Shown here piece by piece: positions 1 to 6,624 of a stretch of 10,320 nt of DNA. The notes under the pieces are model-generated. The model ran no database searches. It was not told the origin of the DNA and was given only the letters and a program-made list of their open reading frames with translations. Both the position numbers and the translations under genes were made by a program. Position 1 is the first letter of the stretch. The number at the start of each line of letters is the position of its first letter. Source of the stretch: Helicobacter sp. (GTDB lineage: Bacteria; Campylobacterota; Campylobacteria; Campylobacterales; Helicobacteraceae); NCBI GenBank assembly GCA_029264655.1, contig JARHZY010000123.1:1-10320 (forward strand). The letters are read 5' to 3'.

Positions 1-1173
1 TTTGTTGTGTTGCGAAGTTGTGTAATCTTATCGAGTATGCTATCATTTGTGCTAATATTTTGCTCTAAAAAATCTAATTCTAAAGAATGGAGTAATTTTT
101 TTATATTGTCTTTCTCATTTTTCTGTGTTATAAGTGCTTTCTCATACATAAGAAAAATGTCATGTAAATCCTGTGCTATTTTATCCTTAGAGACTATATC
201 TTTATCAACAGAGCGGATAAAATCTTTTAAGCTTTTATGTCTAAAAGTAATTTCTTCTTTTTTGCGTGAGTTATAGGCACTTATGCCCTTATAATCTAGC
301 CCTCTTTCATCAAGCACTTCTTCAAAATGATCAAGAATCTTTTCTATTTCACTTTTTGGCTTTAAATCTGCCTTATTAGCAACAATGTAGAGTTTTTTAT
401 TATCTAATTCAAGTGAATCTAAGAAATCTAAATCGGATTTAGGTATAGTCCCATTTGTATCAAGTCCTACAAGCCATATCAGTGCATTTGCATTTTCTAA
501 TGCTTCTTTTGCTGTGTCGCTATCTTTGCTTGTTGTGCCTATGTTTGATGGATTATATCCGGGGGTATCTACAAAGCAAATATGGGTAAATTCTGGTATG
601 CTAGTCTCCATAGCTACCATAGGTAAAATGTCTTTGAGATTAAAACCTAATGCTTTAAGAAAATTATGTGAGAGATTTTTATAAAGTGTTATAGGAATAT
701 CAACAACACCACCTTTATAAGTGTAGCCCTTAATTAAATGCTTATCACCATGTATAATATATGTAGAAATAGCGGTTACAGGATTGATACCAATGGGTAG
801 CTCAATAGTATTATCCTTAAAAAAGCTACTAACAAATTGCGATTTACCCGCACTAAAGCCACCACCAATTGCAACAACTGATTTATTAGCAATATCTCGT
901 AAGGAATAGAGCCTTGCTAATTCATTTTGCAAGGATTGCAATTTTGTAAATGCTTCAACTTCTTCTTTAAGGCTCACAGAGTTGGCAAACTCTGTATATT
1001 CATTTGCTATAATGTTACTAAATGTAACTAATGGGTTATTACCCCCCCCCCCCCCCATTGTTATCTGTTGGGCTTGCATTTAAAATATTTGCTACAAATG
1101 TAAGTTTGCTATACTCATTGGTGCTATCTTCGTTATTTAAAATATCTTGTTCTCTCTGTTCTTTATCATTCAT
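1..1173 (-). CDS. Dynamin-like GTPase, phase-variable, OFF as sequenced, partial (3' end beyond window)
   Basis: The minus strand encodes a dynamin-family GTPase whose reading frame is split by a G15 tract. From the ATG at 1173 (AAAGG ribosome site 7 nt upstream), 39 codons and five Gly codons are read, then TAA at 1041-1039 ends a 44-residue product. The frame that uses GGT at 1043-1041 is open from there to the left edge, about 347 codons with no stop. Numbered for a 14-G ON allele, it shows a P-loop GGFSAGKS (residues 104-111, K110 at 845-843), a PVT-type switch I segment (LPIGINPVT), DTPG at 569-558 (G3) and NKAD at 377-366 (G4). These are the GTPase motifs of bacterial dynamin-like proteins, which typically remodel membranes. 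The helical stalk and any membrane-binding part would lie beyond position 1. The family call is firm. The biological role, and whether the tract length is real or an assembly error, are not settled by the sequence. Confidence 0.85.
1042..1056 (-). repeat. G15 homopolymer (C15 on plus strand), phase-variation switch
   Basis: Fifteen consecutive C on the plus strand read as 15 G in the dynamin-like gene. The first G is the first base of a codon in the frame set by the ATG at 1173, so 15 G gives five Gly codons and then TAA. Of the three frames after the tract, only the one reading GGT AAT AAC CCA stays open; the others meet TAA or TAG within a few codons. ON therefore needs a length of 3n+2 (14 or 17). 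Long G/C tracts of this kind mutate by slipped-strand mispairing in Helicobacter and Campylobacter. Base-calling of such a tract is error-prone. Confidence 0.9.
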
Positions 1174-1374
1174 TAGACAGCCTTTGTCGTATTATAAAAT
1201 TAAACTTTTAGCATTGTAGCATAAATATTTGGGTTTTTATAAAAAAAGAAAAAATAATATTAATTTATTCCAATAACTATAAATTAAAAATACAAAAAAG
1301 CCCACTTTAAACATACTAGTAAATATCATAATGCATATTTGCTATATATACAACTTGAATTTATTTATAGAATC
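1174..1374. other. Intergenic region between the deacetylase and the dynamin-like gene
   Basis: About 200 bp of AT-rich DNA between two genes on the same strand. It holds the candidate promoter of the dynamin-like gene. On the minus strand a very short AAAG-TGGG-CTTT hairpin followed by T-rich sequence (1308 down to about 1285) could be a weak terminator of the deacetylase gene; a 4-bp stem makes that doubtful. No other gene is visible. Confidence 0.4.
1213..1221 (-). promoter_or_regulatory. Extended -10 promoter of the dynamin-like gene
   Basis: On the minus strand TGcTACAAT (1221-1213) matches an extended -10 box. It predicts a start near 1206 and a leader of about 30 nt before the ATG at 1173. 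A perfect TATAAT at 1196-1191 is closer, but would leave almost no leader and would place the start on the AAAGG ribosome site, so it is less likely. Confidence 0.5.
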
Positions 1375-2409
1375 CTAAAATGGCAGGGGCGTATCAGTGT
1401 CTTTAAGATTATATTGTTGCAACAATGCATCAAGTTCATTTATATACACTACTTCATAATCATGGAGTAATCGTTGTTTATATTGCTTTAAAGTTTGGTA
1501 TGTTGGCTCTTTTGGGTGTCCTATCGCAATTACATAGCCTCTTTTATCTGCAATCTTTAATGCTAAATCAAGTTGCTTGCTAATGGCGGGTATATTTGCT
1601 TCATTATCCAAAAATACATTACGTGCGAGATAGGGTTTTTTTCGTTTGCTTGCTATTGCTTTCATTGCACTTTTTGCTGTTGTGCGTGAATCAACAAAAG
1701 TAATACCATGTTTATCAAGAACATGTAATAACCGCTGCATATCCTCTATACTCTCTGTGTAGCGACTACCCGTATGGTTATTGATATAATGTAATTGTGG
1801 GAAATCATGCTTAATTTGTGCAATATGAGATTCTATAGTTTGCAGGCTATCCCCTGTGCGTAACACAATAACGCCTTTTTGTTCAAAATGATGTGCTTCA
1901 AGGGGTAAATGTATCATATAAAAATCAAGTGTCTTTGCAATTGCTGGGTTATGCTTGCTAAAAAACTGCTTTGGAAAAAGTGAAAGCGTAAGCTTTAAGT
2001 GCAAGGATTGGAAACGTTTTATATCTTTTGGATTTGCTAAATCATCAATAATAATGACAACCTTTGGTTTTTTGAATCTTTTGTTTTTATTATGTTGTGG
2101 TAGCTTTGTTTGTTGCTTGGTAGATAAATGAGAAGTGGTATTGTTAGGGGGTTGTGTATCTATTTTTTTATCATGTGTATTTATATTATCTGTAGGGTAT
2201 GTTTCAAAATAAATAATTGGCTCTTGTGGTTTTTCAGTGTATGGCATATCAAAATCAAGGGTATTATCATATGTAGTATTGTGATTAGAATCTTTATAAG
2301 CATAATATAATGAAAAAGCAACAAGGGCAAATATAGCAATAATACAGAGAAGCCACACTGCAATGAAAGACTTCTTTTTTTGTGTCGTCTCTATATCGTT
2401 ATTATTCAT
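1375..2409 (-). CDS. Divergent polysaccharide deacetylase (DUF610/YibQ family), membrane-anchored
   Basis: This 344-residue protein has one N-terminal membrane segment (about residues 15-37), a low-complexity Thr/Asn/Pro/Gln/Lys-rich linker (about 40-113) and a C-terminal NodB-like domain (about 115-335). The topology suggests a periplasmic domain anchored in the inner membrane. Visible family landmarks are IIIDD (119-123), HLPLEA (167-172), INNHTGS (209-215), FVDSR (238-242), RNVFLDNE (263-270) and IGHP (296-299). The Asp and His residues expected at the active site are kept, so it may be an active enzyme acting on cell-envelope sugar. The substrate is unknown for most members. The ATG at 2409 is preceded by only a modest ribosome site (GGA). 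A gap of 89 bp separates it from the upstream DUF4149 gene. The family call is confident; an enzymatic role is inferred. Confidence 0.88.
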   Translation of the reverse strand: MNNNDIETTQKKKSFIAVWLLCIIAIFALVAFSLYYAYKDSNHNTTYDNTLDFDMPYTEKPQEPIIYFETYPTDNINTHDKKIDTQPPNNTTSHLSTKQQTKLPQHNKNKRFKKPKVVIIIDDLANPKDIKRFQSLHLKLTLSLFPKQFFSKHNPAIAKTLDFYMIHLPLEAHHFEQKGVIVLRTGDSLQTIESHIAQIKHDFPQLHYINNHTGSRYTESIEDMQRLLHVLDKHGITFVDSRTTAKSAMKAIASKRKKPYLARNVFLDNEANIPAISKQLDLALKIADKRGYVIAIGHPKEPTYQTLKQYKQRLLHDYEVVYINELDALLQQYNLKDTDTPLPF

Positions 2410-2498
2410 ATAAAAAATCCATTATTAAGATAATATAGACTAACACACTTATAATAAAATCCCAAGCATGCAGTAATCACTCATTGTCTTTTCTATAA

Positions 2499-3017
2499 CT
2501 ATTGCTTCATAAGTGATAAATCTATAGAATCTTTCTTATGCATAAGTATAATGCGTGCAAAAAAAGCAATCACAAGTGTAATAAAAAGTAGCTTCAAAAT
2601 AAGCTCACTTTGGTTAAATAAAGATTCTGCATCGGGACCTGCCATAACTTTTGGCTCTTCATGAAACATTTGTGCAATATTTGGGGCATAAAACAAACCA
2701 AATAAAAACATAAGTATGGCATTTAGCATATTACAAACCCATACAAAAAAAGTGCTTTTTTGGAATTTATAACTCATTGTTTCATAAAAAAGTATAAAAG
2801 CTGCAACACCTACAAGCACATACCCAAACCGCAAAAGTATAGGTGCCAATATAATACCTTGATCATATTTTGTAATAAGCGTTGTGCTAAATTCATTATT
2901 GCGAAACACTGCATCAATATTCATAATAATAGATTCTGCGAAACCTATTACCATAATCCCACCAATACATATACCAACACAAAGTAGATAACAACCAGCT
3001 AAAATTTTTGCAATCAT
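2499..3017 (-). CDS. DUF4149-type integral membrane protein
   Basis: A 172-residue protein with four hydrophobic stretches: roughly residues 4-26 (Gly-rich), 56-80, 88-112 and 138-159. It ends in a short charged tail (about 160-172). The pattern resembles the small four-helix DUF4149 (TMEM205-like) family; function is unknown. The loop after helix 3 carries APNIAQ and a Glu/Lys-rich stretch, which in related proteins is a conserved polar segment. The ATG at 3017 has AGGA six nt upstream, a clear ribosome site. The gene starts only 18 bp after the stop of the DUF493 gene, so the two are probably cotranscribed. The membrane-protein call is safe; the family assignment is from recall of sequence features. 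Confidence 0.75.
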   Translation of the reverse strand: MIAKILAGCYLLCVGICIGGIMVIGFAESIIMNIDAVFRNNEFSTTLITKYDQGIILAPILLRFGYVLVGVAAFILFYETMSYKFQKSTFFVWVCNMLNAILMFLFGLFYAPNIAQMFHEEPKVMAGPDAESLFNQSELILKLLFITLVIAFFARIILMHKKDSIDLSLMKQ

Positions 3018-3035
3018 AACAAATCCTAAATACTG

Positions 3036-3311
3036 CTAAATAACCATAATAATACCGGGTTGTTGTGTTAATCCTTCAAAATAAGCAAGCCGTTGTTGAT
3101 CATCTTGCACTTCAATAGAACAATTAAGTGCAATATATTTACCATGGCTTGATACATGCTCTGCTGAATCAATTGTTGCGTTACCTTGAAACACTTGTGT
3201 AATTGCCCCAAACACAATATCTCTACTGAAACCTATAACACGATAACGCCATATACATGGATAATCAATATGTGGTTTTATATCAATATCTATTGGTGTG
3301 TGCTGGTGCAT
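3036..3311 (-). CDS. DUF493/YbeD-like small protein (HP0495-like)
   Basis: A 91-residue protein of the DUF493 family, which has a small ACT-like alpha/beta fold and no firmly known function; H. pylori HP0495 is a member. Typical features are YPCIWRYRVIG near residues 18-28, a segment ending in SSHGKYIALN (about 54-63) and the closing PGIIMVI. I place the start at 3311 rather than at the in-frame ATG at 3341. AAAAGGA lies five nt before 3311, the length then fits the family (about 85-95 residues), and an extended -10 at 3337-3329 would start transcription downstream of the 3341 ATG. The DUF4149 gene follows after 18 bp. Confidence 0.85.
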   Translation of the reverse strand: MHQHTPIDIDIKPHIDYPCIWRYRVIGFSRDIVFGAITQVFQGNATIDSAEHVSSHGKYIALNCSIEVQDDQQRLAYFEGLTQQPGIIMVI

Positions 3312-3328
3312 ATTAATCCTTTTACAAT

Positions 3329-3337
3329 AATATATCA
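3329..3337 (-). promoter_or_regulatory. Extended -10 promoter for the DUF493-DUF4149 pair
   Basis: On the minus strand TGaTATATT (3337-3329) matches an extended -10 box, predicting a start near 3322 and a leader of roughly 11 nt that contains the AAAGGA ribosome site before the ATG at 3311. The leader is short but workable. AT-rich DNA yields such boxes by chance, so confidence is moderate. Confidence 0.45.
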
Positions 3338-3464
3338 ACATGAATGAAAGCTATATACATGTTATTTACAATAAACTCCTACTTAAAGCAGTGTAAATAC
3401 AACTTCATGAATCCATAATTTTGTAGGCTCATACCTACTTATTATATTTTTGCTATTAAATACA

Positions 3465-4358
3465 TTACCTACGCTTGATAACAGGTGCACCTACTTCATC
3501 TACCTCTTGGGGTGTTGTAGAAGTTTTGCGGGCATCACCACAAGCACTTTGTAATCCTAGCTTACATGATTTCTGATAAAAACTTTTTGCCAATGCTTTA
3601 TTGTTTTCGTATTTATCAAACCAATACGCAACATAACGGCATGATAATGCTTCATTAAGGGCACAAGAGCGTTTAAAATAATCAATAGTTTGGGGAGACT
3701 GCATAGGCAAGCGAACAAAGGGGGCAATCGCATATCCTAAATCAAGCCCTTTCGTTACAAAATAATCAACATCGGCATAATGATCAATAATGCGTAACAT
3801 ACGTGCATGGAAAAAACATGAAGTTGCATCATCTTTTACACATTCCTTTTTTGTAAGACTAAGTGCCTTATCCACAATCATCTCATCATTATAATTTTCG
3901 ACATAAGGCATAATAATTTGTTTTAAAAATTCGTTATTATCATCAAGTGCTTCAAATGCAAAAAATAAATTAACACATCCTAGACTTTCATTTTTTTTGC
4001 ATGCTTTTCCACTTTGCATAATACTTTCTGTAAGTCGCCTTGCAAATTCTGCACTATCATAATTACTTAATGCGCGTTCTTCCCCAATATAATAAGCATT
4101 AAGACACTCAATAACAGAGCCAGCCTTACATTCTTGATAATGGAGCATATAGGCTTTATCATACTCCTCATCTGCTATAGCTATATTAGCATAATAACTA
4201 GCAGTCATACCATGCTTTGCATTCATCTGTTCATGCAATGCAGTAATCTCTCCACCCCCACTCTCTTTTTCATTTTCCTTGTCATGAGAGACGCCCGCAC
4301 ATGCAATAAAAAGCAATGTAAGCAAAAAAGAAAAAATGCTAATACTAATTTTTGTCAT
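3465..4358 (-). CDS. Cysteine-rich Sel1/Hcp-like repeat lipoprotein
   Basis: A 297-residue protein with a lipoprotein signal peptide: basic start, hydrophobic residues 4-17 and lipobox FIAC with the lipidated Cys at 20. After a Glu/Lys/Gly-rich spacer come five Cys-x7-Cys pairs: C77/C85, C120/C128, C173/C181, C232/C240 and C265/C273. This exact spacing is the disulfide signature of the Helicobacter cysteine-rich (Hcp) Sel1-like repeat proteins, whose helix pairs are each stapled by one disulfide. The repeats are degenerate; the last two (FKRSC and YQKSC) are closest to consensus. It is likely periplasm-facing or surface-exposed and a substrate for a disulfide oxidase; a binding partner cannot be named. 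The ATG at 4358 has GAGGA just upstream. The tail (274-297) is polar and ends in KRR. The gene stands alone, 153 bp from the next start. Confidence 0.85.
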   Translation of the reverse strand: MTKISISIFSFLLTLLFIACAGVSHDKENEKESGGGEITALHEQMNAKHGMTASYYANIAIADEEYDKAYMLHYQECKAGSVIECLNAYYIGEERALSNYDSAEFARRLTESIMQSGKACKKNESLGCVNLFFAFEALDDNNEFLKQIIMPYVENYNDEMIVDKALSLTKKECVKDDATSCFFHARMLRIIDHYADVDYFVTKGLDLGYAIAPFVRLPMQSPQTIDYFKRSCALNEALSCRYVAYWFDKYENNKALAKSFYQKSCKLGLQSACGDARKTSTTPQEVDEVGAPVIKRR

Positions 4359-4385
4359 ACAATCCTCACTATTTCATTTCATCTA

Positions 4386-4391
4386 AGTATA
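4386..4391 (-). promoter_or_regulatory. -10 box of the Hcp-like lipoprotein gene
   Basis: TATACT on the minus strand (4391-4386) lies in an AT-rich context and would give a leader of about 20 nt carrying the GAGGA ribosome site before the ATG at 4358. It lacks the extended TG. Confidence 0.45.
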
Positions 4392-4813
4392 GCTAAAAAT
4401 CTTTATTTTTAAGATACAATACAGAAATATTTCTAATTCTTATCACCCAAATGAAATAAAAACAAAGCTACATAACCTTATTGTATATAGTTCAATGCGT
4501 AATCCAAATATATTCTATTTAAGAAACATTTATAAATAGAATCATTGCACAAAATAACTACTATATGTTTAATAAAGAAAATAAATGATTTATATTAGCA
4601 TAATATCAATATTTTTTATATAGCTAAAACTAGCCACGAATAGTTATCTACAGATTCTAAAGAAAACAATTACTATTAGAATGAAAGCTTTTCTTAATAA
4701 TAAAATAATATTTAAAATTGATAATTCAGGCACTATTTGTGTATCATTTATTGCCTATATGGATTATATTCTATTAAATATTATCTTTTATTTATCATGA
4801 TATTTACTTTTTA

Positions 4814-4822
4814 TGTTATAAT
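4814..4822 (+). promoter_or_regulatory. Extended -10 promoter of the tRNA gene
   Basis: TGtTATAAT at 4814-4822 is a perfect extended -10 box. Transcription would begin near 4829, about 15 nt before the mature tRNA 5' end. It is the best promoter match in the window. Confidence 0.7.
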
Positions 4823-4843
4823 AACCTTTCGTTCTACTAAAAG

Positions 4844-4920
4844 GGATCTTTAGCTCAGTTGGTTAGAGCGCTCGGCTCATAACCGAGTGGTCGTAGGTTC
4901 AAGTCCTACAAGATCCACCA
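4844..4920 (+). tRNA. tRNA with anticodon CAU (elongator Met or lysidine-type Ile2)
   Basis: A complete 77-nt tRNA. The acceptor stem GGATCTT pairs fully with AAGATCC, the anticodon stem CTCGG pairs with CCGAG around loop CTCATAA (anticodon CAT at 4878-4880), and the T arm is GTAGG/CCTAC with loop TTCAAGT. The discriminator is A and CCA is encoded. The paired G1-C72 end excludes initiator tRNA, which has an unpaired first position. The TTCAAGTC T-loop and the TGGTCG variable region resemble bacterial tRNA-Ile2, in which TilS converts the anticodon C to lysidine to read AUA. Elongator Met is the alternative, and the anticodon alone cannot decide. Confidence 0.95.
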
Positions 4921-5278
4921 TGTTTTACTTTAACCAAAATTATTACATACTTTAAAATATTTAAATATTCTTTATCTACATTTTTATAATAGTAACTATA
5001 TAAATAGATTATATAATAGTATTTTCCATATAAAATATTAAGATTAAAAACATAAAGCAAGAGACTTTAGTAGCAATATTCTTAAATATTTGTTACTAAA
5101 ATAACACAACAACTTAACAATAAATTGCTATTATTCACAATATAGAATTATACTCCGCATGTTATACTATGATATGAAATGTGGTGTGTGAAAAAACGAA
5201 CAATAGTTAAGTTTTAAGATTACTAAATCCTACAAACTTTACATAATTGAATCATTTAATTTACTATAAGGAAGTGTA
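4921..5278. other. Gene-free AT-rich stretch between tRNA and tolB
   Basis: About 358 bp with no supported gene and no clear terminator hairpin after the tRNA. The right third holds the candidate tolB promoter, leaving a leader of roughly 100 nt. I saw no riboswitch-like structure in that leader. Confidence 0.55.
5160..5168 (+). promoter_or_regulatory. Extended -10 promoter for the tolB-pal-cpoB-slyD group
   Basis: TGtTATACT at 5160-5168 is a good extended -10 box and would start transcription near 5175, about 100 nt before the tolB ATG. A second TATACT lies at 5149-5154 without the TG element. Confidence 0.5.
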
Positions 5279-6568
5279 ATGTATCAATTAAGATATATTT
5301 ATAGACTATTAGCATACTATGCTATTGTGTTTGTTTTATGTAGCACAGGCTTACAGGCAGAAGATAAAACAATTGTTGTTACACGACAAACAGATAATAT
5401 CCCAAATATTCAAGTCGTTAGTAGTGATGGTGCTGATAATACAATGGCAATTTATAAAATGTTAGTGCAAGATTTAAAAACACTTGGACATTTTAATGTA
5501 TATTATGATGATACATTACGCACAGATATTTTGCAAAATAACCTTGCATTACAAGACTATAAGAGCAAAAATATGAATTTTATTGCTCAAGTGGCACAGA
5601 AAAAGAAAGGCGATACACTTACAGGCACACTTAGCCTCTATGATTACTCAAACGATAAGACAATAACTATGGAATATAAAGAAGATGAAGTCGTGCGTTA
5701 TCCTTTCATAGCACACGCTATGGCAAGTTATATTAACGACTACATTAAAGCTCCAAAAGCAGATTGGCTCAATCGTTATGTTATTTTCTCAAATTATGTT
5801 GATTCTGGACGCAGTAATATTGTAATTGCAGATTATACTTTTACTTATCAAAAAACCATTATCAGTAATGGGTTAAATATGTTTCCAAAATGGGCTGATA
5901 AAGACCAACAGGAGTTTTATTATACGCTTGTTACACATAATGCGACTATTTATAAATACAATATGTATAATGGTAAAAATGAACATGTGATTACTAGTCA
6001 AGGTATGGCAGTAGTTTCTGATATATCTGCAAATGGCGATAAATTATTGCTTTCTCTTGCTCCAGTTGGTTTAAGCGATATTTTTCTCTATGAAATAAAA
6101 AATAAAAAATTAACACAACTCACCAAATATTCAGGAATTGATGTTAATGGGCATTTTATTAATGATGAAAAGAGTTTTGTGTTTGTTTCTGATAGACTAG
6201 GATACCCCAATATTTTTATACAAGACTTAACTCCAAATGCTAGTGTTACACAAATTGTATTTAAGGGACGCAATAATAGCACAATTTCTACATTTGGACA
6301 ATATATCGTTTATTCAAGTCGAGAAAGTGATGAAGAAACGGGGCTTAATGTGTTTAATCTGTATCTTGTGTCAGCCCAAAGTGATTATGTTCGTCGTTTA
6401 AGTAAAATAGGCACAAACAGAATCCCATCTTTTTCACATGATGGTGATTCTATTATGTTTTTAAGACAACAAAAAAATGAGCAAGCAATTGGGATTATCC
6501 GCCTTTCAATTAACAAAAGTTTCCTTTTTCCATTAAAAAATGTAAAAATTCAAGCTTTTGATTGGTAA
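5279..6568 (+). CDS. tolB: Tol-Pal system periplasmic protein TolB
   Basis: A 429-residue periplasmic protein, the usual TolB length. A signal peptide covers about residues 1-27, with likely cleavage after LQA. An N-terminal alpha/beta domain (about 30-160) precedes a C-terminal beta-propeller (about 170-425) whose blades show family features such as FVSDRLGYPNIFIQDL (about 301-316) and SFSHDGDSIMF (about 385-395). TolB binds Pal and, in other bacteria, is displaced by the energised TolQRA complex, which frees Pal to bind peptidoglycan at the constriction site. AAGGA sits six nt before the ATG. The pal gene follows after 56 bp. The upstream neighbour is a tRNA and not tolA, so the inner-membrane half of the system is encoded elsewhere. 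The identity is supported by both sequence and order. Confidence 0.93.
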   Translation: MYQLRYIYRLLAYYAIVFVLCSTGLQAEDKTIVVTRQTDNIPNIQVVSSDGADNTMAIYKMLVQDLKTLGHFNVYYDDTLRTDILQNNLALQDYKSKNMNFIAQVAQKKKGDTLTGTLSLYDYSNDKTITMEYKEDEVVRYPFIAHAMASYINDYIKAPKADWLNRYVIFSNYVDSGRSNIVIADYTFTYQKTIISNGLNMFPKWADKDQQEFYYTLVTHNATIYKYNMYNGKNEHVITSQGMAVVSDISANGDKLLLSLAPVGLSDIFLYEIKNKKLTQLTKYSGIDVNGHFINDEKSFVFVSDRLGYPNIFIQDLTPNASVTQIVFKGRNNSTISTFGQYIVYSSRESDEETGLNVFNLYLVSAQSDYVRRLSKIGTNRIPSFSHDGDSIMFLRQQKNEQAIGIIRLSINKSFLFPLKNVKIQAFDW

Positions 6569-6582
6569 AATCTTTGTTTTTT

Positions 6583-6591
6583 TGATAAAAT
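6583..6591 (+). promoter_or_regulatory. Possible internal promoter before pal
   Basis: TGaTAAAAT at 6583-6591 fits an extended -10 box and would start transcription near 6598, 27 nt before the pal ATG. It could raise Pal level above TolB. Support is the motif and spacing only. Confidence 0.35.
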
Positions 6592-6624
6592 AGCAAATAA
6601 TATTTTTGAAATTAAGGAGATAGC

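Larger units (their letters stand above)
4359..4843. other. Gene-free AT-rich stretch upstream of the tRNA
   Basis: About 485 bp, very AT-rich, with stops in all frames at short intervals and no coding region that I can support. It contains the lipoprotein promoter at its left end and the tRNA promoter at its right end. I saw no convincing hairpin, repeat unit or conserved RNA motif between them. Confidence 0.6.

Noticed and set aside
7..276. Plus-strand 89-residue hydrophobic frame
   Set aside because: It lies antisense to the dynamin-like gene, whose minus-strand frame is open through the same region with clear GTPase motifs upstream.
1191..1196. Perfect TATAAT on the minus strand as the main dynamin promoter
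   Set aside because: It would start the transcript on the ribosome site; the extended box at 1221-1213 gives a normal leader.
1031..1219. Plus-strand frame through the C tract encoding a Pro-run peptide
   Set aside because: It is the antisense of the dynamin leader; the Pro run is only the C15 tract, and there is no ribosome site or similarity.
3423..3438. Inverted repeat GTAGG-ctcata-CCTAC downstream of the lipoprotein gene
   Set aside because: A 5-bp stem followed on the minus strand by A-rich and not T-rich sequence; not a convincing terminator for that gene, and no plus-strand gene precedes it.
5131..5139. TTATTCACA, like a Helicobacter DnaA box, with two TTATCTACA near-matches at about 4646 and 4974
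   Set aside because: The sites are scattered over 500 bp, few, and far from dnaA or any origin gene; such words are expected by chance in AT-rich DNA.
5228..5235. TCCTACAA downstream of the tRNA, repeating part of its 3' arm, as a possible attachment site
   Set aside because: Only eight bases match, the match does not reach the tRNA end, and no integrase or element lies between.
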